Source: Bradyrhizobium sp. sGM-13 (GTDB lineage: Bacteria; Pseudomonadota; Alphaproteobacteria; Rhizobiales; Xanthobacteraceae). Taken from it: 64,000 nucleotides of DNA. Under the pieces are notes generated by a model. It had not been told where the DNA came from. It did no database searches and was given only the letters and a program-made list of their open reading frames with translations. The stretch is taken from contig NZ_JAGWDK010000005.1 of NCBI RefSeq assembly GCF_018398875.1, positions 310,001-374,000 on the forward strand, in the 5' to 3' direction. A program made the translations under genes and the position numbers. The first letter of the stretch is position 1. Each line of letters starts with the position of its first letter. Of the stretch, positions 49,453 to 58,116 are shown one piece after another.

Positions 49453-50405
49453 GTGCGCGATAGGGGAAGCTTGGTTCCGGCGATCGCCCGTTCGGCCAGT
49501 ACGCCGTGGCGGAACCTGAACAATTTGGCCGGGCGGCCGACGGCCTCAGTGGCGATTGCGCCAGTTTCCTCAACGAGTTGCTGCTGCTCGATCAGGCGAC
49601 GAAAATTCTGCTTGTGTACCAGCCGGCCTGCAAGCGCCTCAACACTGCGTTGCAGTTGCAGCAGGGTGAATTCCGCCGGCATCAGTTCGAACACCACGGG
49701 GCGGTATTTGATCTTGGCGCGCAGTCGCGCGATCCCGGTGGCAAGAATGCGGCGATGATCTCCGGTCATTGGTTTACCCGGAATGACGGTCGTGGCGGCC
49801 GCGCCGTCACGCACCGCTTCCGGGATCAAGCCGGCCTCATAGAGCAGCTCGTAGCGCTGCAGCACCAGCTCCTCGTTCCATTCGCGATCGTCGAGGCCAA
49901 ACGTGATGGCGGCGCGCTGCCACCGTTGGCGCTGCAGGCCGGTGGTCTCAGCGGATTTCGCCCAAGCCCGCAGCCGCGACGCCAATGTCTTGGCCAGCGA
50001 AGCGGGGAGACCGGCTCGGCGATCTTCCCATGGGAAATACTCGTACCAGCCGGACCAGTGCGCCTCAAATCCCTGGCCGACCTTGTCTTCGCGGGTCAGG
50101 CCCAGATAGCTGATCGAGATCGAATGCGGCGACTTGGCATCTCCGGTGCGCCCACGATCGGCAAACGTGTAGAGCTGCTCGACATAGCCGAGTGGATGGC
50201 CGGTCTGTGCCTCGACCCAAGCCCGCAATCCCGACTGCAGCGAACGGTGCGCGAATTCGAACGGGCCGCTCGGCAGCGCGCCGTCGTTGGCGATGGTCAT
50301 GATCTTGGGTTCGCCCTCGGTGACGGCGACGAGGACGGCGACCAGATCCGCCGTGACCGCGTTGGCAGCACCTGTTGCCCTGTCTTTCTTCAATGCCCCT
50401 GCCAC
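49449..50405 (-). CDS. nrtR: Nudix-related NAD-metabolism repressor NrtR
   Basis: NrtR represses NAD biosynthesis and is released by ADP-ribose. The 318-residue protein (GTG 50405; TTG 50393 also possible) has an N-terminal Nudix-like domain with the Nudix box region degenerate (no intact GX5EX7REUXEEXGU), consistent with ligand sensing instead of hydrolysis, and a C-terminal winged helix (about 225-310: FTLLQLQRSVEALAGRLVHKQNFRR). Its position directly upstream of nadABC, plus the operators between them, fits the described regulator family. Binding of the operator is inferred. Confidence 0.88.
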   Translation of the reverse strand: MAGALKKDRATGAANAVTADLVAVLVAVTEGEPKIMTIANDGALPSGPFEFAHRSLQSGLRAWVEAQTGHPLGYVEQLYTFADRGRTGDAKSPHSISISYLGLTREDKVGQGFEAHWSGWYEYFPWEDRRAGLPASLAKTLASRLRAWAKSAETTGLQRQRWQRAAITFGLDDREWNEELVLQRYELLYEAGLIPEAVRDGAAATTVIPGKPMTGDHRRILATGIARLRAKIKYRPVVFELMPAEFTLLQLQRSVEALAGRLVHKQNFRRLIEQQQLVEETGAIATEAVGRPAKLFRFRHGVLAERAIAGTKLPLSRT

Positions 50406-50437
50406 CTCTGTTGTCCGTCTCCGTCGCTGATGCGCCG

Positions 50438-50863
50438 TTAGCAATATCCGTACACGCCGCAGGCGTAGGGCAGGCGAGCCCAGTAGGGTGTATAGGCGCC
50501 GCCATAATAAGGGCCGTCATAGCTGTAGGAATGGCTCGTTCCATAATAGCCGGGCAGCGTCGACGACCCTGGCAGCAATGGCGTACCCCTGACCAGCGGC
50601 ACGTAGGGCATCACGCCCACCGGCTTGATCAGCACTTCGGGCTCGTCTTCCGCGACGACCACCAGTTGGCGGCCGCGCCGCACGTAGAGTGATGCGGCGG
50701 GGGCGACCGTGGTTCGGTAATTGTAATGCGCCCGAGGTAGGCCCAGCGGCAAATTGCTGGCGGCACGAACCGCGGCGCGCTTGCTGGCGGCGGGGCCGTC
50801 GGCGGCGACAGCGGTTCCGATCACGAACGTCGCAATCAGCAATGACATCGTCCAGCGCAGCAT
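50438..50863 (-). CDS. Secreted hypothetical protein, Tyr/Gly-rich C-terminus
   Basis: A 141-residue protein with a signal peptide (about 1-20, cleavage near AVAA-DG). The mature part is basic at first (SKRAAVRAASNLPLGLPRAHY), has a strand-like LYVRRGRQLVVVAEDE core, and ends in a Tyr/Gly/Pro-rich tail with a C-terminal YACGVYGYC, where two Cys could pair. It lies upstream of nrtR on the same strand and its frame overlaps the extended nrtR frame. I recognise no domain; small secreted proteins of this kind recur in Bradyrhizobium. Confidence 0.75.
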   Translation of the reverse strand: MLRWTMSLLIATFVIGTAVAADGPAASKRAAVRAASNLPLGLPRAHYNYRTTVAPAASLYVRRGRQLVVVAEDEPEVLIKPVGVMPYVPLVRGTPLLPGSSTLPGYYGTSHSYSYDGPYYGGAYTPYWARLPYACGVYGYC

Positions 50864-50972
50864 GGTTGGCTCCGAATCGTTCGGGGGCGGGTCACGCCAC
50901 TTTATGCCGGAATGACGGTTAACGAGAGGCTTGGCGTTTCGGGCACTTCGGCAGGCGATCGCGTCAAACGAT

Positions 50973-51098
50973 CGTCATTCCGGGGCGATGCGAAGCATCG
51001 AACTATGGGGCGCCCTTGCGCCCCTGAGAATCTCGAGATTCCCCGGTGCGCAATTGCGCACTTGAGGTCTGGTGCTAACGCACCATCCCGGAATGACG
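50973..51098. repeat. Palindromic intergenic repeat, family B copy 2
   Basis: Outer arms GTCATTCCGGG (50974-50984) and CCCGGAATGAC (51086-51096). Inside are a CTCGAG-centred palindrome and further small hairpins, with the segment 51000-51041 appearing inverted at 53165-53207. It ends six bases from the metY stop. Confidence 0.85.
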
Positions 51099-51103
51099 AA
51101 CGA

Positions 51104-52381
51104 TTACGTCAGCGCCTGCTCCAGATCCGCGATCAAATCTTCCTTGTCCTCGATGCCGATCGACAGGCGCACGACATCAGGCCCCGCGCCGCTTCTCACC
51201 TTGGCGTCGTCGTCGAGCTGGCTGTGTGTGGTCGAAGCCGGGTGAATCACCAGCGAGCGGGTGTCGCCGACATTGGCCAGATGCGAGAATAATTTCAGGT
51301 TCGACACCAGGCTGACGCCGGCGTCGTAGCCGCCTCTGAGGCTGAAGGTGAATACGGCACCGGCGCCCTTCGGCGCGTACTTGCGCGCGAGCTTGTTGTA
51401 CCTGTCGCTGGCGAGGCCCGCATAGTTCACCGAGGCCACCGCGGGATGGCCGGCCAGAAATTCCGCGACAGCCTTGGCGTTCTCGCAATGCTTCTGCATG
51501 CGCAGCGGCAGCGTCTCGATGCCGGTCAGGATCATGAAGGCGTTGAACGGCGACAGCGCCGGGCCGAGATCGCGCAGACCCAGCACGCGGCAGGCGATCG
51601 CGAAGGCGAAATTGCCAAACGTCTCCTGGATCCTGATGCCGTGATACTCCGGCCGCGGCTCGTTGAGCATCGGATATTTGTTGTCCTTCGACCAGTCGAA
51701 GGTGCCGGCATCGACGATGATGCCGCCGAGCGAATTGCCATGGCCGCCCAGGAATTTCGTCAGCGAGTGCACGACGATGTCGGCGCCGTGATCGATCGGA
51801 CGGATCAAATATGGAGTTGCCAACGTGTTGTCGACGATCAGTGGCACGCCGGCCTTGCGGGCCACCTCTGCGATCGCTTCGATGTCGGTGATGCTGCCGG
51901 CGGGGTTGGCGATCGACTCGATGAAGATCGCCTTGGTGCGCGGCGTCACCGCGCGCTCGAAACTGCCGATATCGTCGGGGTCCGCCCACGCCACGTTCCA
52001 GCCAAAGCTCTTGAACGCATGCGTGAACTGGTTGATCGAGCCGCCGTAGAGTTTTCGCGCGGCGATGAATTCGTCGCCCGGCATCAGCAATTGCTGCAGC
52101 ACGACCACCTGCGCGGCATGTCCCGAGGCGACCGCAAGCGCTGCAGTGCCGCCTTCCAGCGCCGCCATGCGCTCTTCCAGTACGGCAGTCGTCGGATTGC
52201 CGATGCGGGTATAGATGTTGCCGAACGCCTGCAGCCCGAACAGCGAGGCGGCATGGTCGGCATCATTGAATACGAAGGACGTGGTTTGATAGATCGGCGT
52301 CACCCGCGCGCCGGTGGTGGGATCGGGCTGCGCGCCGGCATGCACGGCAAGGGTCGAAAATCCCGGGAGACGGTCGGTCAT
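51104..52381 (-). CDS. metY: O-acetylhomoserine sulfhydrylase / aminocarboxypropyltransferase
   Basis: MetY makes homocysteine (or methionine) from O-acetylhomoserine and sulfide or methanethiol, using PLP. The 425-residue Cys/Met-metabolism enzyme starts TLAVHAGAQPDPTTGA and carries the cofactor lysine in DIVVHSLTKFLGGHGNSLGG (about 207). YTRIGNPTTAVLEERMAALEGG is the other family block. Start at ATG 52381, AGGA upstream. The 154-bp leader shows no SAM riboswitch. It lies on a two-gene segment flanked by inverted repeats. Confidence 0.93.
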   Translation of the reverse strand: MTDRLPGFSTLAVHAGAQPDPTTGARVTPIYQTTSFVFNDADHAASLFGLQAFGNIYTRIGNPTTAVLEERMAALEGGTAALAVASGHAAQVVVLQQLLMPGDEFIAARKLYGGSINQFTHAFKSFGWNVAWADPDDIGSFERAVTPRTKAIFIESIANPAGSITDIEAIAEVARKAGVPLIVDNTLATPYLIRPIDHGADIVVHSLTKFLGGHGNSLGGIIVDAGTFDWSKDNKYPMLNEPRPEYHGIRIQETFGNFAFAIACRVLGLRDLGPALSPFNAFMILTGIETLPLRMQKHCENAKAVAEFLAGHPAVASVNYAGLASDRYNKLARKYAPKGAGAVFTFSLRGGYDAGVSLVSNLKLFSHLANVGDTRSLVIHPASTTHSQLDDDAKVRSGAGPDVVRLSIGIEDKEDLIADLEQALT

Positions 52382-52535
52382 TCTTCTTCGTCCTGTTCTC
52401 TGGCTTGCTTGAAAATGCGTTGACGATGCTGATCGCAGCCGCGTCCGGCGTCAAGGCGAGGCGTTCACATGCGGCGGATTGGAAACGGGTCTGCTTCTTC
52501 AGGCCGCGTCTTCGAAATTATTGTTTCTCATTGCT

Positions 52536-53120
52536 TCACGTCGGCTCGCCTTTGTTCTTCGCGGCGCGATCCGATGCTGCCGTTGCCGCCCCGCCCACGC
52601 TCATCCGGTTCAGCGACAGCCGCATGCCCTGCGTCGGGATCGGCGCGCGCTTCGAGCTCAGCGTGCGCGAATTGACTCCCATCCATGAAATCTCCGACGA
52701 CAGCCGACCACACTCGATCTTCGGGCAGCGGTTCATCACCACCTTGATGCCGGCGGCTTCGGCTTTTTCGGCAGCCGCGTCGTCGCGCGCGCCGAGCTGC
52801 ATCCAGATCACTTTTGGCAACGGCGACAATGTCAGGGCCTCGTCGACGACAGGCATGATGTGGCTGGAGCTGCGGAAGATGTCGATCATGTCGACGGGAC
52901 GGCCGATATCGGAGAGCGAGGCGACAAAGGGCTTGTCGAGTAGCTGCTTTCCGACATGACCGGGGTTGACCGGAATCATGTCGTAGCCACGCTGCGCCAG
53001 GTATTTGAACGCGAAGTAGCTCGGCCGCACATTGACCGGCGAGGCCCCGACCATCGCGATCGATTTCACGGAGTTGAGGATGCTGCGGATGTAATTGTCG
53101 TCGTAGGTGTCGTGGTTCAT
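52536..53120 (-). CDS. CoA-binding domain protein
   Basis: A 194-residue protein of the single CoA-binding (succinyl-CoA synthetase alpha-like) Rossmann type. The first 140 residues contain KSIAMVGASPVNVRPSYFAFKYL, DMIPVNPG, VDMIDIFRSS and VIWMQLGARDDAAAEKAEAAGIKVVMNRCPKIE, all in family order. The last 50 residues are an extra Ser/Arg-rich tail of low conservation that may be an overextended end. It is upstream of metY on the same strand, 154 bp away, hence maybe not in one transcript. Function unknown. Confidence 0.85.
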   Translation of the reverse strand: MNHDTYDDNYIRSILNSVKSIAMVGASPVNVRPSYFAFKYLAQRGYDMIPVNPGHVGKQLLDKPFVASLSDIGRPVDMIDIFRSSSHIMPVVDEALTLSPLPKVIWMQLGARDDAAAEKAEAAGIKVVMNRCPKIECGRLSSEISWMGVNSRTLSSKRAPIPTQGMRLSLNRMSVGGAATAASDRAAKNKGEPT

Positions 53121-53131
53121 TTTTAATTCCT

Positions 53132-53235
53132 GTCATTCCGGGGCGATGCGAAGCATCGAACCCGGAATCTCGAGATTCTCAGGGGCGCAAGGGGCGCCCC
53201 ATAGTTCTCGCTTCGCGAGCCCCGGAGTGACGACG
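53132..53235. repeat. Palindromic intergenic repeat, family B copy 3
   Basis: Outer arm GTCATTCCGGGG (53132-53143) against CCCCGGAGTGAC (about 53219-53231). The inner segment 53165-53207 is the reverse complement of 51000-51041 in copy 2 with one inserted base. Together the two copies flank metY and the CoA-binding gene. Confidence 0.85.
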
Positions 53236-53250
53236 CTTTGCGTCGTCACT
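53226..53250. repeat. Perfect hairpin across the enoyl-CoA hydratase stop codon
   Basis: AGTGACGACGC (53226-53236) and GCGTCGTCACT (53240-53250) form an 11-bp stem with a TTT loop. It continues from the family B element and covers the TGA at 53246-53248. Confidence 0.75.
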
Positions 53251-54070
53251 TATCCTGCCACTTCGGCTCCCGCTTTTCGATGAAGGCGCCTATGCCTTCC
53301 TCGGCGTCGCGCGCCATCATGTTCTCGGTCATCACTTCGGCCGCATAGCGATATGCCTCGGCGAGGCTCATTTCGGCCTGGCGATAGAACGCCTCCTTGC
53401 CGAGCTTGATGGTATAGGCGGATTTGAGCGCGACCTTCTGCGCCAGCGCGATCGCCGCATCGCGCTCGGTGCCGGCGGCCACCACACGGTTGATAAGGCC
53501 GATATTCTTCGCCGTCGTCGCCGAAATCGGTTCACCGGTAAGCAGCATCTCCATCGCCTGCTTGCGCGGGACGTTGCGCGACAGCGCCACCATGGGGGTC
53601 GAGCAGAACAGGCCGATATCGACGCCGGGGGTGGCGAAGCCTGCGGCCTCGGAGGCGACCGCGAGATCGCAGCTCGCCACCAATTGACAGCCGGCGGCGG
53701 TCGCGATGCCCTGCACGGCGGCGACGACGGGCTTCGGTAGGTGCACGACAGTCTGCATCATCGCGCTGCAGGCGTTCATAACCTGCCCGAAATAGGCGCG
53801 GCCGCGATCGGGATCGCTGCGGCGTGCAGTCAATTCCTTCATGTCGTGGCCCGCGGAGAACGCGGGACCGTTGGCGGCGATGACGACGGCGCGGACGCTG
53901 TTGTCGCCGTGGATTGCCTGCAGCGCGCCGTGCAGCTCGGCGATCAGCCCCTCCGACAGGCTGTTGCGCGCCGCCGGCCGGTTGAGCGTGAGCACCCGGA
54001 TGCTGCCGACATTTTCCTGCAGCAGGATCGGAGGTTGCGGCGTAGGTGCGCGAGCAGTTTGGGCGGTCAT
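53246..54070 (-). CDS. Enoyl-CoA hydratase/isomerase family protein
   Basis: A 274-residue crotonase-fold enzyme. The CoA-binding loop SAGHDMKEL (about 72-80) and the oxyanion-hole segments AAVQGIATAAGCQLVASCDL (about 116-135) are conserved, as is FATPGVDIGLFCSTPM. The Glu of typical hydratases at the position after AAG is a Cys (GCQLV), so the reaction may be other than hydration, as in ECHDC3-like proteins. Start ATG 54070 (GTG 54085 is possible). It is divergent from a thioesterase. Confidence 0.88.
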   Translation of the reverse strand: MTAQTARAPTPQPPILLQENVGSIRVLTLNRPAARNSLSEGLIAELHGALQAIHGDNSVRAVVIAANGPAFSAGHDMKELTARRSDPDRGRAYFGQVMNACSAMMQTVVHLPKPVVAAVQGIATAAGCQLVASCDLAVASEAAGFATPGVDIGLFCSTPMVALSRNVPRKQAMEMLLTGEPISATTAKNIGLINRVVAAGTERDAAIALAQKVALKSAYTIKLGKEAFYRQAEMSLAEAYRYAAEVMTENMMARDAEEGIGAFIEKREPKWQDK

Positions 54071-54156
54071 CTCTGAGGTTTCCACTCCAAGATTTTCATT
54101 TTGGCTTTGCTGATAACGTAATGTAACAGGCAGTCTTAATCGAGGGCAGGGGCGGC

Positions 54157-54585
54157 ATGGCGGCAGCGAAAATGAGCGTGGCTGAGCTGGAAAAGTTCCT
54201 CCGCGAGGAATTTCCGCAGGCCTTCAGCGATGGCGATATCACGATCGAGAGCGCCGACGGCGAGACTTGCCTGCTGCGCCGGCGGTACGACGAGCGCATG
54301 CTGCGTCCAGGCGGCACGGTGTCGGGGCCGACCCTGATGGCGATGGCCGATTTCGCGATGTATGTGGTGCTGCTCTCGGCGATCGGCCCGGTGGGGTTGG
54401 CGGTAACGACCAATCTCAACATCAATTTCCTGCGCAAGGGCCAGCCGGGACAGGACGTGCTAGCCGCAGCGCGCCTGCTGAAACTCGGCAAGCGGCTTGC
54501 GGTTGGCGAGGTCAATCTGCTGTCAGGCTCGTCGCCCGATCCGATCGCCCATGTGACGGCGACCTATTCCATTCCAAACACATAG
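54157..54585 (+). CDS. PaaI-type hotdog thioesterase
   Basis: A 142-residue hotdog-fold protein. RPGGTVSGPTLMAMADFAMYVVL (about 50-72) includes the GP/MAD catalytic area, with the acidic residue Asp66 in ADFAM, and LAVTTNLNINFLRKG follows. Acyl-CoA thioesterases of this family clear unwanted CoA esters. It is divergent from the enoyl-CoA hydratase gene, with 86 bp between starts, so the pair could share control. Confidence 0.88.
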   Translation: MAAAKMSVAELEKFLREEFPQAFSDGDITIESADGETCLLRRRYDERMLRPGGTVSGPTLMAMADFAMYVVLLSAIGPVGLAVTTNLNINFLRKGQPGQDVLAAARLLKLGKRLAVGEVNLLSGSSPDPIAHVTATYSIPNT

Positions 54586-54657
54586 AGTTTTGAAAGGTAG
54601 TATTACACCATATTTTTAAGCAATTGTTTTTATTGATGTAATTTGCAAACATTGACG

Positions 54658-54686
54658 TTGACTGGGAACGCGCCGTTCTCTAGAAA
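54658..54686 (+). promoter_or_regulatory. Promoter for rplM-rpsI
   Basis: TTGACT (54658-54663) and TAGAAA (54681-54686) lie exactly 17 bp apart, downstream of an AT-rich tract (54590-54655). This fits a strong ribosomal-protein promoter, with about 50 nt of leader before rplM. Confidence 0.65.
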
Positions 54687-54739
54687 CCCGCCAGTTCGGC
54701 GCATCTGGCGCCGATTTCCATTTTCACGGATTTCCTCAC

Positions 54740-55204
54740 ATGAAAACCTATTCGGCAAAGCCCGCCGAGGTGACGAAGAAGTGGGTCTTGATCGACGCCA
54801 AAGGTCTGGTGGTCGGCCGTCTCGCCACGCTCGTCGCGATGCGCCTGCGCGGCAAACATCTGCCCACCTATACCCCGCATGTCGATTGTGGTGACAACGT
54901 CATCATCATCAACGCGGCGCATGTGGTGCTGACCGGTCGCAAGCGCGACAACAAGGTCTACTACAAGCACACCGGCTTCATCGGCGGCATCAAGGAGCGC
55001 ACCGCGAAACAGGTCCTCGAGGGCCGGTTCCCCGAGCGCGTGGTCGAGAAGGCCATCGAGCGAATGATCCCGCGCGGTCCGCTCGGACGCGTGCAGATGG
55101 GCAATCTGCGCGTCTACCCCGGCGCCGAACATCCGCATGAAGCCCAGCAGCCCGAGAAGGTTGATATCGCTTCGATGAACCGCAAGAACATGAGGGCCGC
55201 ATAA
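54740..55204 (+). CDS. rplM: Ribosomal protein L13 (uL13)
   Basis: A 154-residue large-subunit protein; [22 protein letters not shown] at the start and [25 protein letters not shown] in the second half are the family signatures. It binds 23S rRNA early in assembly. It is followed after one base by rpsI in the usual operon, and the expected RNA-binding basic tail is present. Confidence 0.98.
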   Translation: MKTYSAKPAEVTKKWVLIDAKGLVVGRLATLVAMRLRGKHLPTYTPHVDCGDNVIIINAAHVVLTGRKRDNKVYYKHTGFIGGIKERTAKQVLEGRFPERVVEKAIERMIPRGPLGRVQMGNLRVYPGAEHPHEAQQPEKVDIASMNRKNMRAA

Positions 55205-55205
55205 G

Positions 55206-55682
55206 ATGTCGGATACCATGCAGTCGCTCGACCAATTGGCGTCGTTGAAGACGGCCGCTCCGGAAGCGCCGAAATACGTCAAGAAGGTCGACAAATACGG
55301 CCGCGCCTATGCCACCGGCAAGCGCAAGGATGCGGTCGCCCGCGTCTGGATCAAGCCGGGCGCCGGCAAGATCACGGTCAACACCCGCGAAGTCGAGATT
55401 TACTTCGCCCGTCCGGTGCTGCGCATGCTGATCCAGCAGCCGCTGGTCGCGGCCGCGCGTGCCGGCCAGTACGATGTCATCTGCACGGTCGCCGGCGGCG
55501 GTCTGTCGGGCCAGGCGGGTGCCGTGCGTCACGGCATCTCGAAGGCGTTGACCAACTTCGAGCCCGATCTGCGCGGCGTGCTGAAGAAGGGCGGCTTCCT
55601 GACCCGCGACTCCCGCACCGTGGAGCGCAAGAAGTACGGCCGGGCCAAAGCGCGCAAGTCGTTCCAGTTCTCGAAGCGCTAA
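55206..55682 (+). CDS. rpsI: Ribosomal protein S9 (uS9)
   Basis: A 158-residue small-subunit protein. The conserved core begins at [18 protein letters not shown] (about 36-53) and ends in [23 protein letters not shown], whose C-terminal Lys-Arg contacts the P-site tRNA. It has the 30-residue N-terminal extension typical of alphaproteobacteria. A strong terminator follows 50 bp downstream. Confidence 0.98.
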   Translation: MSDTMQSLDQLASLKTAAPEAPKYVKKVDKYGRAYATGKRKDAVARVWIKPGAGKITVNTREVEIYFARPVLRMLIQQPLVAAARAGQYDVICTVAGGGLSGQAGAVRHGISKALTNFEPDLRGVLKKGGFLTRDSRTVERKKYGRAKARKSFQFSKR

Positions 55683-55732
55683 TAGCTTCGCTAAAAATTG
55701 CAGCGGATTGCTGCATTCACCGGAAGAAAAGA

Positions 55733-55755
55733 GGGCGCCGATCGGCGCCCTTTTT
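55733..55755 (+). terminator. Rho-independent terminator of rplM-rpsI
   Basis: GGGCGCC (55733-55739) and GGCGCCC (55744-55750) form a perfect stem with GATC between them, followed by TTTTT. Confidence 0.95.
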
Positions 55756-55919
55756 GCTTACTATTTAGTGATGGGTTACCACGGATTTTCGTGAAAACTT
55801 GCTTACCCGCACTCACGAAATTGGAACACGGCCCTCCTAGTGTCCCCTGATGCGCTGGCGCGAAATTGCATTTTCAGTGTGCGCCGAACAAGTACCATCA
55901 CACGCGTTCGGGTGAGCCC

Positions 55920-57134
55920 ATGTCGTTCGATACTTCCACGCTCTATTTATTTGCCACGATGGTCGCAGGCATGCTCGGGGCGATGCTGGTGCTGTTCGGC
56001 AAGCAGGAAAACATTCCAGCCTTGAAGTGGTGGGGGACGGCCTATCTGCTTGGCGCATCGTCGGTGGCGATCTGGACCATCGGCGGCGCCAAACTCGGCG
56101 AGCCGCTGTTGCTGACGCTGCATGCGCTTGGTTTCGCGGCCTGCGGCATGGTCTGGAACGCCGCACGCGTATTCCACGGCCGCAAGCCCAATCTGCCAGG
56201 GCTTTCCCTCGGCGCGATCGCCTGGGTCGGCACGGTGCTGGCTTTGCCGTCGTTGAATCCCGCCATGCGGCTGGTCGTCGGTGCGGCGATCGTCGCGATC
56301 TACGCTGGGTTGACGGCTTCCGAATTGTGGAGCGAACGGCGGCGGACGATGCACAAGCGCTGGCCGACGATTGTCGTGCCCGTGATGCATGGTTGCGTGT
56401 TGGCGCTGCCGATCCTGCTCGGCAGCCTGTTGCGCCCGCATGACGAGACGTTTGCCAGCAGCATATGGGTGACGGCATTCTCGGTCGAACTGATCTTGTA
56501 TGCGATCGGCACCGTCTTCGTGATCTTCATGCTGGTGTCCGACCGCGCCGTGACGGTGCACAAGACCGCGGCCTCGGTCGATCCCTTGAGCGGAATGCTG
56601 AACCGTCGCGGCTTTTCGGAAGCCTGCAATCAGGTGATCGAACGCGAGGCCGCCGCGGGGCGGCCGGTGACGGTGATGATTTTCGACATCGACCATTTCA
56701 AGAGCATCAACGACCGCTTCGGCCATCCCGCGGGCGACGAAATCCTCAAATTGTTCTCCACTGTCGTGGTCAGTAATTTGCGCATCAGCGATCTGTCGGG
56801 GCGCATCGGCGGCGAGGAGTTCGCGGCGTTGCTGGCGTGTCCGCTGGAAGAGGGCGTAATCGTGGCCGAACGCGTGCGCGAGGCGTTCGAGGCATCCAAC
56901 ATCGTCTGCGAGGAAGGCCCGGTCGACACCACCGTCAGCATCGGCGTCGCCGGCGGGCCGGCGGGGACGGAGCTCGAAGTATTGCTGGCGGCAGCCGATA
57001 CCGCGCTCTATCAGGCCAAGCGCGGCGGCCGTAACCGGGTCGAGGCCGCGGAAGAGCTGCCGCTGTCGCTCGAGAAGTGGCGACGCAAGACCGCGGGGCG
57101 CGCAGCTTCGCAACGCCCCGCGACAGCGACCTAG
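55920..57134 (+). CDS. Membrane-bound diguanylate cyclase (GGDEF)
   Basis: A 404-residue protein with six membrane helices (about 5-195) and a C-terminal GGDEF domain (about 230-390). The active-site motif is GRIGGEEFAALL (about 294-305), a functional GGEEF variant, and RISD (about 288-291) is an inhibitory c-di-GMP site, so product feedback is likely. The start at ATG 55920 has GGTGAG upstream. No EAL domain is attached. It lies between rpsI and the IclR gene and has no obvious partner. Confidence 0.93.
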   Translation: MSFDTSTLYLFATMVAGMLGAMLVLFGKQENIPALKWWGTAYLLGASSVAIWTIGGAKLGEPLLLTLHALGFAACGMVWNAARVFHGRKPNLPGLSLGAIAWVGTVLALPSLNPAMRLVVGAAIVAIYAGLTASELWSERRRTMHKRWPTIVVPVMHGCVLALPILLGSLLRPHDETFASSIWVTAFSVELILYAIGTVFVIFMLVSDRAVTVHKTAASVDPLSGMLNRRGFSEACNQVIEREAAAGRPVTVMIFDIDHFKSINDRFGHPAGDEILKLFSTVVVSNLRISDLSGRIGGEEFAALLACPLEEGVIVAERVREAFEASNIVCEEGPVDTTVSIGVAGGPAGTELEVLLAAADTALYQAKRGGRNRVEAAEELPLSLEKWRRKTAGRAASQRPATAT

Positions 57135-57161
57135 CCCGGAATGGTGCGCGCGGCTGAAGTG

Positions 57162-57983
57162 CTAGTTCGGGAGCCCGGATTTGATTGCGAGGTCTTGCAC
57201 GACGGTGGCGACACGCATCAGTTGGGGCAGGGCCTGGTCGTGGAAGGCGGCCATGTCCACGCGCGTCGCATCGACCGTGATGCTCAAGCCGGCAGTCACC
57301 GAACCTTGCGCGTCGAAGATTGGCGCTGCCAGCGTGCGGAGACCGTAAGCGTTTTCGCCGTCTGAGATCGCGTGTCCCTGCCGCCTGACGAGGTCGAGCC
57401 GGTCGAGCAGGGCATCGAGATCCGTCAGGGTTCGCTCCGATAATTTGATACGAGGCCGCGATTCCAGCCGGCGGATCTGTTCGTCCCGCGGCAGATACGC
57501 CAGCATGACGTGGCCGAGTGCGGCGCTGTAAGCCGGAATTCGCGTGCCGGGCCGACGGTCCATCTTGTGCCGGTCGAGGCCCGTGCCGACGCGTGCGAGA
57601 TAGATCACGTCGCCTCCGTCGAGCGCGCCGAGCGAGGCCGCATCACATACTGACGGCACGAGGTCGCGCAGTAACGGCTCGGCCAAAGCGCGCAGCGCTC
57701 CCCCCGATAGCACCGTGTAGCCGAGATCGAGGCAGGCGACGCCAAGCCTGAACCGGCGGCTTTGCGGAACGGGGTGGAGATAGCCAAGCTCAATCAGCGT
57801 CTGGATCAAACGGAACGCCGTGCCGCGATCGAGATTGGCGCGCGCGGCAATCTCGCTGAGCGTCAACTCGAAGGCGTCGCTCGAAAAGCTCTGCAGAACA
57901 CCGAAGGCCTTGCCGACGGATGCGACGTGGTTCTTCGGGTTTTTCGGCGCGGTGGTCGGCGCGCGCTTGGATGTCTTGGCCAT
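57162..57983 (-). CDS. IclR-family regulator of the adjacent catabolic genes
   Basis: A 273-residue IclR protein. The winged helix (about 25-85: SVGKAFGVLQSFSSDAFELTLSEIAARANLDRGTAFRLIQTLIEL shortened form) precedes the effector-binding domain (about 95-270), with the conserved ALDGGDVIYLARV and PAYSAALGHVMLA blocks. Start at ATG 57983 (a TTG upstream is less likely). It is divergent from the DapA-like gene, and a perfect TGTTCG-n5-CGAACA palindrome lies between. It probably represses the run to its right and is released by an intermediate. Confidence 0.9.
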   Translation of the reverse strand: MAKTSKRAPTTAPKNPKNHVASVGKAFGVLQSFSSDAFELTLSEIAARANLDRGTAFRLIQTLIELGYLHPVPQSRRFRLGVACLDLGYTVLSGGALRALAEPLLRDLVPSVCDAASLGALDGGDVIYLARVGTGLDRHKMDRRPGTRIPAYSAALGHVMLAYLPRDEQIRRLESRPRIKLSERTLTDLDALLDRLDLVRRQGHAISDGENAYGLRTLAAPIFDAQGSVTAGLSITVDATRVDMAAFHDQALPQLMRVATVVQDLAIKSGLPN

Positions 57984-58073
57984 CTCGTCAGTGCCCGCTT
58001 GCAAGAACGACGGCCGGCGGCCCTTGACGGGGGCAGCGGTCCGGTTCTAGGAGAGTGCAAGCTACATAACAAA

Positions 58074-58090
58074 TGTTCGCATTCCGAACA
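58074..58090. promoter_or_regulatory. IclR-type operator
   Basis: TGTTCG (58074-58079) and CGAACA (58085-58090) form an exact palindrome around CATTC, 26 bp before the aldolase start. GTTCG-n5-CGAAC palindromes are typical sites of IclR regulators, and the IclR gene is the adjacent divergent gene. Confidence 0.7.
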
Positions 58091-58116
58091 ACGGGTTTCG
58101 GGCGATCGGAGGAACT

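Noticed and set aside
52382..52535. Possible SAM-II riboswitch in the metY leader
   Set aside because: The conserved SAM-II core sequences and pseudoknot are not present in the 154-bp leader.
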